A DNA stretch of 64,000 nt from Typhlomys cinereus (Eukaryota; Chordata; Mammalia; Rodentia; Platacanthomyidae). Of this stretch, positions 36,979 to 47,090 are shown piece by piece. The position numbers were made by a program, and so were the translations under genes. The DNA is taken from assembly GCA_023101885.1 (NCBI GenBank), contig JALPQD010000246.1:1660472-1724471 (forward strand), in the 5' to 3' direction. Numbering within the stretch: the first letter of the stretch is position 1; each line of letters starts with the position of its first letter. Under the pieces are notes generated by a model. It was not told the DNA's origin, searched no databases, and saw only the letters and a program-made list of their open reading frames with translations.

Positions 36979-38513
36979 AACAGCCAATGGTGTTGGCATC
37001 TTTAGAGCAGAGGACAGGCTCCAATGTGGGATGTTCACTCACAGGATAAAATACAATTAATTGCTTTGAAAAATGAGAAGCCAGAGTGATAAATTCTATA
37101 TAATTTTTTGCTGGCTATAAAAAGGAATATTCTTTGATACAGTTTTCTAGATTCCCTTCCTGGGTCACTTCTTCTGTGTCTCATTCATGTAGATGGTATA
37201 CATTGTCATCTATCTTCTTCTGCTAGTGCCACAGAGCACACAATAGTTTGTAACTATCAATAGTATCACAGGCCTTTCTCTCACTAGAAAAAGTACCTGA
37301 AAATAGACGAATGGAAGATCAGCATATATAAGGAGAAAATGGATTGTTTCATTGAACCGTTTCATAGATTTCTGTCTATATAGGCTTGATCCTTTGGGTT
37401 TCGGCCTGTGGTAGGAAGAGCAGCCAAATGAAATGGGTCTGTTCTTGAGAGGAAAGCCAAAGAGAGAGTGAGGGAAGCGCTGGGTTCCAATTACCTCAAA
37501 AAGGAATGCTACTAACAGGACTAAAGTCTGAACATTTAGCCCATCCTCTAACATTTCTGTACTTCCCTACACTACCCAGCTCTCATGTGAGATTCCAACA
37601 TAGTAGCAAGAACACAAAATGGCAACTTGGTCACACAGTAGACTAGGACTCCAGGAACTCAGGCTAGAATCAGATTTGGGTGCCTTTGCAAGACTTGCCT
37701 CATCAAGCCATCTCTACCCCCAGGTCTCAAGTCCCAAGGGTTCCACAACTTCCCAAATACAATGTGATCAGCTGAAAGTATTCAAACCCATGAGCTTGCG
37801 GTGGCCCTTAAGCAGAAACAGAGCCTTCGAGGTAAGTACAACAATTTATAGAATGAGAAACCATTGACTTCTCATAAGATTCCATGAGGTCACACTTTGA
37901 AAGCAGTTGTTTCAGATGCTGTCTAGTTAGGTTGTTACTTTCTGAATTTTGCCTTAGTGTTATCTACATTTACACAAATATGAAGCCTCTAAGAATCAGA
38001 TTTCAAAATTTGCTTTAATCTTCAAAATGAGGAGTCTCAGTGGAGTTTTACAACCATCTGCTCACACATCTAACAATTTTCCCCCATCTAAATTATTTGA
38101 AAGAACAACTGACAGATACTAGAAATGATAGAAATTAGCCAGGTGAGTTCCAACAAAATCCTCTATGAAATTCCTCAGATAGATGAAATTTGAAAATAAA
38201 TATGATGATTTGAGAAGTGTGGTTGGTGGCCTATTCCTCTGTTTGCATTTCTGCTTCTTTGTAAGGCAGTCTTGTCTGTAAAATCTATGGAAATCGAAAG
38301 AGTTAAATATGCTTACAGTCAGAAAAATTTCCCCATTGCTTATACAAATGTGGATTGAATTATGCTTTTGTAAAAATTACCATTATTAAGGACATTCTCA
38401 TTATAAATATTTTTCAGTCACAATCAGTACAGTGAAATGGACTGGGAGGTGATAAATATATTGGTAGTATGAAACCATGTGGTTAGTTACTAATACTAAT
38501 TATACTAATTTAA
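36978..38513. other. Unassigned, with a possible decayed LTR
   Basis: About 37380-37800 has LTR-like wording: AAGAGCAGCCAAATGAAATGGG and AGTATTCAAACCCATGAGC resemble antisense MaLR ends. No clean termini were found, so I do not list it separately. The 114-codon minus-strand frame at 37210-37554 has no domain. Confidence 0.4.
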
Positions 38514-39060
38514 ATACTAATTATACACTAGTAATGATAATACACTATTAGATCAGGTATATTATCTTAATCTATGTAGAGAGAAAAGTAAATATAATGA
38601 GAGAGTTTAAAATATTATATTAGACTCCTATTATCTTCTTTCTTTGGTCCTTATGTTTATTCTTTTAAAAAAGAAGCTGTGGGGGCTGGAGGGGTGGCTC
38701 AGGGGTTAAGCCTCTGCCTTGAAGGCGGAAAGATCCTGAGTTGGGATCCTAGACCCCACGTATAGACGCAGGGCGGAAGCGGGGGCGGCCTGCGTTTCTG
38801 GTCCTGGTAGGGTGGAGCCTGTGAATCCTGGGGCAGAGTAAACAAGGAGGAGGTGGAGGCGTCAATGGTGGTTCCCGAAGTAAACCATAGTTCTACACAT
38901 ACACATATACATACACACACGCGCACACATACAATTGAATAAATAAAAAAATTTTTAAAAAGAAGCTATGCTTTTGAAAACATGAAACATATACATTTTG
39001 GTTAACACATTTTATGTCAAATAGACCTGAGAAAGAGTAAATAAAAAGATTGATCCTTCT
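38514..39060 (+). repeat. Copy 1 of a direct duplication, SINE-filled
   Basis: The segments 38514-38666 and 38968-39060 align to 42287-42540 in the same orientation. Shared blocks are CAGGTATATTATCTT, TATGTAGAGAGAAAAGTAAAT, TATCTTCTTTCTTTGGT, TTTGAAAACATGAAACATAT and AAGATTGATCCTTC. A young SINE (38681-38952) sits inside this copy only. Outside 38514 and 39060 the match ends. Confidence 0.85.
38681..38952 (+). mobile_element. Young B2-superfamily-like SINE with TSD
   Basis: GGGGCTGGAGGGGTGGCTCAG head, B-box-like GAGTTGGGATCCTAG, body with CpG-rich GGGCGGAAGCGGGGGCGGCC, and an AATAAATAAAA plus TTTT end. Flanking duplications TTTTAAAAAAGAAGCT (38663-38678) and TTTTAAAAAGAAGCT (38953-38967) are near-identical. 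The paralogous site near 42434-42454 lacks the insert. Confidence 0.95.
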
Positions 39061-39339
39061 AGTTTGGTATGGTTTCGATACATATTACATTAATTCAATA
39101 CAGTTGTTACTTGTGAATAAGTACGCATGTATGTATGGTAAGGGTAAAACCTTTCATATATGGTGTGCAGCTTCAGAATTGGCTAGCTATTTCTTATTTC
39201 CAAACCCAACTGTGTAGTCCTCTGCACAAATAAATTTTAGCATCAATTATATGGATAAATACAACATGCTATTCACAAGTACAGGAAGAAAATATTGAAT
39301 TGCTACAAATTAATTTGTTTTGATTTGTATTATATGTCA
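39061..39339. other. Unassigned sequence
   Basis: No recognised feature. Confidence 0.4.
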
Positions 39340-39522
39340 TCACTGTATATATGCATGCAGGTATGTGTGCATATTCTTGTCCTACTTCATATGTGTAGAG
39401 TTCAGGGGACCATTCGTAACAGTTCTCTATTTATTTGAACCATGTATGTTCCAGAGAACAGATTCAGATTATCAGACTTAGTGCCAATCACCTTCAATTG
39501 CTGAGCCATCTTACCAGCTCTA
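39340..39522 (-). mobile_element. B4/RSINE1-like SINE
   Basis: Plus strand: AGAGTTCAGGGGACCATTCG, then GAACCATGTATGTTCCAGAGAAC, ATTCAGATTATCAGACTTAG and GCTGAGCCATCTTACCAGCTC. This is the antisense order of a B4/RSINE1 ending in its tRNA-like head. Confidence 0.75.
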
Positions 39523-41192
39523 ACTTTGCATATGTTCCTGAAATTTTAAAGTAGTAAATCAATTCTAAGTGAATTTTTCCTTACTTCATCCATTGGTCCA
39601 CTTGTTCAACAGATAGATGTCATCTTAAGGTATGTTCTGCATGGATCCATGCCTTGATACAAAAGTGAAGCGAGTGCTACACTAGTGAAGCTTCTAGCCT
39701 GAAGACAGGAGAACGAGACATAATAGGACTGAAGCACACAATACCTTCTACCCAGTGATCCAGACACATTTTAATTCTGTCACCATCTGCACAGCCTCTC
39801 AATCCGTCCCAGAAGAAAATAAACCATGTATGTACTTCATGTTTTGTTTAGAAATTCTAAAAATCACTTCAATTTTTTTTAAAGTGATCGAAATTTGGGC
39901 TCAAGTGTTAAATTTTCCCCCACTTACCAGGCAAGCCTAATTTGAATGGTGCTTTTATACATAATATGTAAAAATCAGTCCTGAGCAAGTGGAATATTCA
40001 TTTTTGGTTTTGGCACCTATCAATTTGAATCCTGATTCAGAAAAATCCAGGTTGTCTTTTAAAAAAAATTGATGTCATCGTTTCCATATCCTGAAGATTG
40101 TTTATCAGTAAAACCAGTAATATTCATCATTTCTCCCAGCTTGTATCTTCTTCCTTTTTTAAAGATATGTTGATCACTGACAGTAGTCCTGAGGGGGAAG
40201 TGTTGTTCTGTTGGAAAAGTAGTTGTGGAAAAGTAAAGCTAATGTGCTAGATGGGGAAGGAAATACTTGTTCTAATCTGTTCTCTGTTCTTTCCCGTAAT
40301 CAAATAACTCTCTCCTTGTCACTTTGATCATTTTTATTAGACAATAAATTTGGAAAGCAATACATAGAACCAACTTTCTACTTTATTTAAACTATGTTAC
40401 ACACTGGCACTCACAGAGTTAATGAAGGAATTAAAAAGAGAAAGGACTGTGGCTGCTGAAATCCCTTCATTTGTTCTTATAAGTAAGTTTAATAAATTTT
40501 ATTCACCCCAGTGAGATAGATATCAAATAGGTTCTTATCTAGCTCAGTGACCCAGAATTAACATAAAAAGTTGACAGACTTGATTTTACCTGGGCTCATT
40601 GGTAGCATGATAGGAAGCCTCTCTTCCTCTCTCTCTCTCTCTCTGTCTCTCTCTCCCATTTTCTCTAGTAATCGTGGTCTCTACCCTAACAGAATCTATT
40701 AGCCAGCTGTACTGGAAAAGAGAATAAGGAGGTTTGAACAATTTTTACCAAATCCATTCTAATCTTGGATGTTTTCTGAGTCACACACAGAGTTCTTGCT
40801 TCGTGCCAACCCCGTCCTTTTCTCTGGTGCGACATACAGGTACGTGGTTACTCTCTTGGCATCTTTTTCACTTTATTCTTCTCAGAAGTTTATTGATCTC
40901 CAGAGCTTCCATTTCCTCTGTGACTCAGGAAGCACCAGCCAAATGAGCAGCCCTGTCGGGAAGAGGAGGTTGTCCTCACAGGACTCCCTCACAGACTCTA
41001 GCCCAGTGCTAGTAGCATAAGGAAAAAAGAAAAGAGAAACTGTTGAAAAGATTGCATGTGTCTTTTCCTTATCGTCTATAAGGAAAACGGAGTTTCTACT
41101 ACAAGCAAATTTAGACTGAACATGATGTTTGCCCCACTCATGCTCAGAATTAATACTAGATGTTGAAATTCTGCCATTAGCTAGATTGTTTT
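39523..41192. other. Unassigned sequence
   Basis: No recognised repeat except a CT-rich run near 40625-40655. Overlapping frames at 40734-41020 carry no recognised domain. Confidence 0.45.
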
Positions 41193-41205
41193 AAAAAATA
41201 CCTCT

Positions 41206-41433
41206 AAAGGCCACTAGGTCCTTGTACATCATCGGAGAGGAGGGCCCAGAGGAAAATCAGACATGCACAAGAAAGGACTCTCTGGGAATTGGGGCGGGAG
41301 GCACTGGGGGATGGGGAAGAAGGAGGGTAGGGAGGAGGAGCAGGGGGTACGGGGGGAGGAGGAGGGAGGGAGGGAACTGGTGTACCTAATAAGTTTGTAT
41401 GAGCTGAAATAATAATAAAAATGTATTAATAAT
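41206..41433 (+). mobile_element. Very short L1 3' end with perfect TSD
   Basis: A 228-base 5'-truncated L1: GGCACTGGGGGATGGGG polypurine block, TGGTGTACCTAATAAGTTTG, GAAATAATAATAAAAATG and an A-rich end. The duplication AAAAAATACCTCT is perfect at 41193-41205 and 41434-41446. The reverse complement of 61640-61860 matches it closely, so both belong to one L1 subfamily. Confidence 0.93.
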
Positions 41434-41446
41434 AAAAAATACCTCT

Positions 41447-42286
41447 GTGAATATTTGACATATGAAGAATTTTATTAAGAGATAAATTATAAGAGATGAG
41501 CACACCACATCATTCACTTTATTTTCTAATACTGTCAGGACTATACAAGATTTGTTTGTGTGATGACATAGAGTCTTCGTCCTACGTTTCTATGGACTGT
41601 ATTATAGATACATCTCCATGCCATGACAAAACCAAGAGAAACAACAGAAACAAGGCACAAAAGCAATTACACTTTGTCTGTACTAAGCCTAAACATCATA
41701 TGTTATAGAGAAGAGAAAATTGAATCACAATTTTTCGGCGACCTGATGTTAGTGATCTAATTTATCTATAATTGCTCTTGTTTCAAGTGGATCAAGTGAA
41801 GGCCAACATACTACAATATGAGGCATTGAAGTAAATCACTGGCAACTGCTAGCAAAAAACAAAACAAAACAAAACAGAACAAAAAAAAGCCATTCTGTTT
41901 AAAGACATCACCAGCTGAGAATTAAAATACAAAGATTCATTTCTGAGACCTCTCATTTGGAATCTGAATTCTAACTTTTCACTTTAAAATGATAATGACT
42001 TCCTGCTTTGCAGATTTAATAGAATAGTTCTAAAACACAAGATCTAAAATAAATATGTCATCAATGCTGTATTTTTGTATAATTTTTTTCAAGTGTATGT
42101 TTATATTTTTATTTCTATAGCCATCTGAGTTGCATAATTTTTTGTTCTGAACAATATTATGTTTAAGGAAATACCCTAAAACTAATGCAATAATTTTAAC
42201 CAAGGTCTATTCCTTTAATCTTCTTGAAATAAATTCAGCAACAATTACTCATATGTCCATTTATTTATGTATACTAACATGTTTAT
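41447..42286. other. Unassigned sequence with an AAAAC run
   Basis: An (AAAAC)n run lies at about 41856-41880. There is no other recognised feature. Confidence 0.45.
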
Positions 42287-42540
42287 ATACTCTAATTGTA
42301 CACTAATAATAATACATTAATCAATCAGGTATATTATCTTTATGTAGAGAGAAAAGTAAATACTGTGAAAGAGTTTTAAATATTATATGAAGGAGTCTTA
42401 TTATAATATCTTCTTTCTTTGGTACTTATATTTATTCTTTCAAAAAAGCTATGTTTTTGAAAACATGAAACATATAAATTTTGGTTCAAATGTCTTATGC
42501 TAAATAGATCTGAGAGAGTAGACAGAAAGATTGATCCTTC
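42287..42540 (+). repeat. Copy 2 of a direct duplication, empty site
   Basis: Aligns to 38514-39060 after removal of the SINE there. At the position of the insertion it reads TTCTTTCAAAAAAGCTATG, the single pre-insertion site. The copies differ by small indels and substitutions, so the duplication is not recent. Confidence 0.85.
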
Positions 42541-42779
42541 ACAATATTTAAAGGTGTGAACAAAGCCCATGTAATTCTTTCATTAAAGAAAAAGGAAAGC
42601 AATCCTACAGAGAACTATTAAAGCTATTCACAATATTTAAAGGATTTAATTCATACACAAAGTTTATGATCCCTTAAACTGTAGTACAAAAATTGTGGAG
42701 GTTAATTAGATGGATTCAGTTTTTGCTCCAAGAAAATATAAGTTCGTATCTTTTTCACAAAAGCAAAAAATTCTCTCTT
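42541..42779. other. Unassigned sequence with a small direct repeat
   Basis: The motif TCACAATATTTAAAGG occurs at 42539 and again at about 42632. Confidence 0.4.
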
Positions 42780-43150
42780 TAGTTCCTCATAGTCTATCCG
42801 GACATGTTGGTTGGTATTTTGTTCATTATGCAGGTGTGGTAAGGACACGTCTCACTGCTGTGAGTTCTTAGACACAGCATTCTTGCCTTGAGTGGAATGT
42901 CTTGTCCAACAGTGGACTTTCTTATCTTTAGGTTCTTACAATCTTACCATTCCCTGTTCTGAGAGGTTCCCCAAGCCTTAGAGATTCCCCAAGCCTGGGG
43001 AGATATTAGAATGGCTAGATTCTGGGTGAAGCGAAATGCACCTATCAGTGGGGTGGCTCAAGGAGGGGCAACTTGGTATGCCACAGAAGCCTGAACCCTG
43101 CAAGAGTAGACAAGCCAATGGGAACCCTGGGGTCCATAGAAGTAGGGTAT
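42780..43150. mobile_element. L1 3' UTR, apparently internally inverted
   Basis: The left part (about 42780-42972) reads as antisense L1 3' UTR: TCTTTAGGTTCTTACAATCTTAC matches 59990-60005 and 62060-62075. The right part (about 42973-43150) reads as sense: CACCTATCAGTGGGGTGGCTC and AGAGTAGACAAGCC match 44965-45040. The switch falls in a CCCCAAGCC/GGCTTGGGG-like stretch. Confidence 0.5.
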
Positions 43151-43770
43151 TAATCACATTAAAAGATGTTCTCCCAAGTGCAAAACAAAGGTTCAGGAAA
43201 ATGAGAAAAGAAGTAGGGAAGACACAAGACATCATCCTTTCTATCTTCCTAAAAAATGCATGGCAGATGGAAATAAGCTAAGAGTCAATGGAGAATAAAA
43301 TAAAAAAAAAATTCTCGGCAGCTAAGATATCTGTGAATTCATGCAAAGAAACACATTGGGTACCAGGCAAAATTAAGTGGAAAATAACAATAGAAAGCTC
43401 TGGAAGACCAGTAAAGAAGAGCTATTCAGGCTTCTCCACGAAAACAGAAAAATCTCAAGAAGCTCCACACTTCTCTGAAAGTCTGATGAGGACTGAAACT
43501 GAAGAGGACAAAAAGGAGGATGCTTCCCTCAGTGGTGTGCACACTGATTCTGTGAGACTTGGTGGAGCATGAAGCACATCAGGCATATATCATCAAAGAC
43601 AGTAGACGAAACACAGTGAGCCACACAAGTGGAAAGCTTTGCAAATAGGAGGGAGTTTGGCAGGGGAGACCAAGAGTTCTAAGGAGAAAAGGGGGGATGG
43701 GACTTGGGACTAAGGGGTGAAAACTGAAAATATTATGAATTCATTATATTCATGTGTGCTACATTAAAAA
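43151..43770 (+). other. Unresolved block with a 94-codon frame
   Basis: It begins after the L1 piece. The frame at 43288-43572 is polar and lysine/glutamate/serine-rich with no recognised domain. An A-rich run at 43298-43312 precedes most of it. The right end (ATTCATGTGTGCTACATT then AAAAAATGAAA) resembles a retrotransposon 3' end. It could be another L1 piece or a decayed retrocopy, and I do not call a gene. Confidence 0.35.
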
Positions 43771-44361
43771 ATGAAAGAATGGAAAAAATGGCTTTGCCAC
43801 AGGCAAATTATTTGGCATTCAGATAACAAGTTCCAATCATTAGGTGAAATGTGTTAATTGACTGCCAAGTGATGGATAGATAGCAAAACAAAAGAACCTT
43901 AGGTATTGATTGTTTTTCAAACTACAAATGAGAATTAAAAGCAAAATATGCAATGAAAACTTCATAATGACCTTCCACAGTGACATAAACAAAATATATG
44001 CATCCTTTAAAAGAAGAAAAACTTGCATTTCATAAATTGTTTGAGTAATGTGAAAAATTACTGCATCCAGGAAAAAATGGTTTCAGCTGCACTGAGCATA
44101 GAGAAAAGTTACAGCAAAGTAAATGAATTAGAAATATGACCCATTAGAAAGTCCAAGAGACAGAGATACATACATACTCATGTATGACTGTGATTAGTGT
44201 TCTTTGGATTTGTACCTATGTATTCTATTTATTTTCTGTGGTTGCCAATATCTATGCATTGAAAGAAAGATAGAAGACATTAGTTCAATAAAAGAAAATT
44301 GAATTTACACAATTGATTTGCTTTTCTAAAGCCTTATATTTATCATATAATTTTGTAATCT
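43771..44361. other. Unassigned sequence
   Basis: No recognised feature. Confidence 0.4.
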
Positions 44362-44508
44362 GTGGATGTCAGTGTGCGTGTGTGTACTTATACATAGGAA
44401 CACACATCCTGTGGATGTCAGTGTGCGCGTGTGTACTTATACATAGGAACACGCATCCTGTGGATGTCAGTGTGTGTGTGTGTACTTATACATAGGAACA
44501 CGCATCCT
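44362..44508 (+). repeat. 49-base minisatellite, three copies
   Basis: Three head-to-tail units start at 44362, 44411 and 44460 with GTGGATGTCAGTGTG and contain TACTTATACATAGGAACAC. They differ at only a few positions, mainly in the TG/CG core. The period is not a multiple of three, so the frame shifts from unit to unit and coding is unlikely. Confidence 0.95.
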
Positions 44509-44790
44509 ATAGCTCATATGTGAGGTCAGAAGAAGCTTTCGAATATGGGTCTTGGTTTTCCAGCAGGTTCTTAAAGAAGTCTCTGTTGTCCTTGAGAACA
44601 AATACTTGGGTAGTGGGCCAAAGAGCTTTTAGGGACTCTACTGCTTCCATCTCCCATTTTGCCTTAGAGGTGTGGGGATTATCAATGTACAGTAGCACAT
44701 CAATAGATGCATGAGTTCACAGCTCTGAATTTAGGAACCCAGGTTTCCAGAGAAAATGTTTTCACCATCGATCTATCTCTCCAACCTGCA
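44509..44790 (-). mobile_element. B4-like (ID-B1) SINE, old
   Basis: Plus strand: CTCATATGTGAGGTCAGAAGAAGC, then a B1-like antisense block near CTTCCATCTCCCATTTTGCC, and an end ATCGATCTATCTCTCCAACC resembling an antisense tRNA head. The minisatellite at its left lies where a TG-rich SINE tail is expected. Confidence 0.55.
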
Positions 44791-44914
44791 TTTTATTTAT
44801 TACAAATATTTTACTGGTAAAATAATGTAAATAAAGTCCATTATGCACTACAGTGAGACTTGTCCTTAGACTTGCAACATGCCCCCACAAACTTTAGAGG
44901 AACTTAAGAGAGAT

Positions 44915-45200
44915 AAGAACATACAGTGGAAACCTTGGGGACTAAAGCTGGATGAGTGAAGGGAAATGCCCCTATCAGTGGGGTGGCCCACAGAGATGTA
45001 ACAAGAGGCCTGAACCCCCAGAAGAGTAGACAAGCCAGAAGGACCCTTAAGGTCTATTGACGCATACAGGCAGGAAAGTGGGAGAAAGTGGAATGGATTG
45101 ATGAAAGGAAGGAAGGGACATGAGAGAGAGGGGAGATAGAAGCACGGATAAGTATTCAATATGCTTATAAAACTATAAAAATAAATAATAATTAAGAAAT
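44915..45200 (+). mobile_element. L1 3' end fragment
   Basis: Sense blocks CCCCTATCAGTGGGGTGGCCC and AGAGTAGACAAGCCAG are followed by a polypurine stretch (GGGAGAAAGTGGAATGG), AGTATTCAATATGCTTATAAAAC and an A-rich end. It is the fuller version of the 3' end seen at 9492-9640. The 156-codon minus-strand frame at 44866-45336 is antisense to it and not a gene. Confidence 0.72.
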
Positions 45201-45645
45201 GAATCTGAAAACAAGTTAATATTGCAAATTTTACTTGAACAAGTAAAAAGGTTCTACAAACAATATCAGATCTAAGGTGATTCATTGCCCTCCTTGGTTT
45301 ATACTTATGCCATCCAGAGAAAAAGACGCAAAGCATCTTGATTGGCCGTGGATACCATCACATTGTGTAATCAGCTGGCAGCTTGTGATTCCTCAGGCTC
45401 AACCCCTGTGGATAGCGGAGGCTCAACACCATGGTTATGGATCCGTAGTCAAGCTAGTTGATGAGCTACTACACAAATCACACTGTGTATGGAGTCTCCT
45501 TTGGGCCAAACATCATCACTGAAATGCAGAGATACATTTGAGCCAAACTAATTGAGTTTAATTGAACAAAATCACTTTACCAGTAACTGTTCACAGGGCT
45601 CATCAGTTGGTTGTTTTGAAATTTTGTGAAATTTCTAGTTTTTTT
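45201..45645. other. Unassigned sequence
   Basis: No recognised feature. The 81-codon frame at 45277-45522 has no motif. Confidence 0.4.
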
Positions 45646-45663
45646 TAAATGCAGAAATTTAAA

Positions 45664-45721
45664 TTTTTTTTTATTTATTCAACTGTGCACATGTGCATAT
45701 GTATGTGCGGCGCGCACGCGC

Positions 45722-45781
<60 letters not shown>

Positions 45782-45982
45782 AGAACCACGGACGAATTCG
45801 CGAACCACCATGGATGCCTCCACCTCCTCCTGCCCCGGGATTCACAGGCTCCGCCCTACCAGGACCAGAAGCGCAGGCCGCCCCTGCTTCCGCCTGGCGT
45901 CTATACATGGGATCTGGGATCCGAACTCAGGACCTTCCGCCTGCAAGGCGGAGGCTTAACCCCTGAGCCACCTCTCCAGCCC
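45664..45982 (-). mobile_element. Youngest-looking B2-like SINE, 18-base TSD
   Basis: A complete minus-strand copy with a perfect 18-base duplication, TAAATGCAGAAATTTAAA, at 45646-45663 and 45983-46000. The body keeps CpG sites, and the tail holds a (CG)n then (TG)n tract. Minus-strand head: GGGCTGGAGAGGTGGCTCAG. The plus- and minus-strand open frames (up to 119 codons) are repeat artefacts. Confidence 0.97.
45709..45778 (+). repeat. (CG)n/(TG)n alternating tract
   Basis: About 27 bases of alternating C and G (with two CA steps) run straight into about 21 TG units. Both halves are alternating purine-pyrimidine. (CG)n is rare in mammalian DNA because CpG decays. Confidence 0.95.
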
Positions 45983-46000
45983 TAAATGCAGAAATTTAAA

Positions 46001-46656
46001 AGGACTGCAAATATCATTCTAAGTCATTTATTCCACTACGTGTCAGCATGTGAGCTTGGTATATTTTTTTCTTTTTTAGATGCACACTTAGCAAGTTAAC
46101 ACAGCACAGGAGGCTAATTATCAGAGTACAAGGAGAAATATTTACAAATCCCAAAATAGCCAGAATCTGTGAAGGACAAAAATGGACACAGAATTTCAGA
46201 GTTACAGTGTTCCAAAGGCTTTCCATTTTATGATTCCGTCTTTGGTATCATAGTTAGAAAGTTGATGTCAGTGTAAGTCAGAATTTATTAACAGCTCACA
46301 AAAATAAGAAGATTGTCTGGAAACAAACAATCCAATCAAATTTCAAATTTTGAAGCTTCCCAGTATGGGAAGAGAAACTACACATCATAAGTTTCTTATT
46401 TGATTATTTCTCCAAGCAAATTCAATTACTAAAGATGATTGACACATGGAACAGTGCCTGAAAGATGTTTTATTTGGAAATTCAGTAAAAATTTCATAAG
46501 TGATCTGGGAGATTTCATCTCTTTCCAGTCTTAACCGTTTGTGTTTTTTTTTTAATTGACAAAGTCAAAAACATTTATCTAAATAATTCTAGTACTTTTC
46601 ATTCCAAAAACCTAGATTTTCATTTTCTTTTAATGTTTCTTTACCCCCATCTACCC
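46001..46656. other. Unassigned sequence
   Basis: No recognised feature. Confidence 0.45.
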
Positions 46657-47085
46657 TATAACAGTTAAGTATAGCTGTCAACTTGATGGTTGAGGGTTCA
46701 AACTTTGGGAATATTTGTAGATAATTGTAGTTGATTTAGGCCCAGAGCAAACCTTCAGGTGATTATTTAGTTGGTGGGTAAGGTCCAACCATGGTGGGTG
46801 GGATGAAGCCCTAGACAGGTGAATAAAATACAGAGAGTTGGTTGAGGAAGTTGGCATCCTTGTGCACACTTGGCCAGACATGCTGGTCTGGCAAGTAAGG
46901 ATCGTCCGTCTCTCAGCTGTTAAGTGGAGATGGTTTGACTTGTTTCCTCAGCCCTGTTGCTGGTGTGAGCTCTCCTGCAAAGCTGGAGGAATTGTAGCCA
47001 GTATATCTTAAGAGAATAAACCCCTTGTTCCCTTAAGCCGTTTGATGGTGATTTTTATCAACAACCATGCAGAATAACTGCAACA
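46657..47085 (+). mobile_element. MT-type ERVL-MaLR solo LTR
   Basis: It starts near TATAACAGTTAAGTATAGCTGTCAACTTGATGG and contains GTTGAGGAAGTTGGCATCC, ACACTTGGCCAGACATGCTGG and AATAAACCCCTTGTTCCC. It ends in AATAACTGCAACA. Flanks TACCC (46652-46656) and TACCA (47086-47090) may be the 5-base target duplication with one change. The minus-strand frame at 46678-46881 is its antisense. Confidence 0.85.
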
Positions 47086-47090
47086 TACCA

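Noticed and set aside
44362..44508. CRISPR-like regular spacing of three repeats
   Set aside because: The units are contiguous with no unique spacers, and the genome is mammalian. It is a minisatellite.
44866..45336. 156-codon minus-strand open frame, the longest in the window
   Set aside because: Half of it lies antisense to an L1 3' end (44915-45200), and the hydrophobic composition comes from antisense A-rich sequence. No domain seen.
45626..45985. 119-codon frame with a (CV)n stretch
   Set aside because: Antisense of a young SINE with its TG/CG tail.
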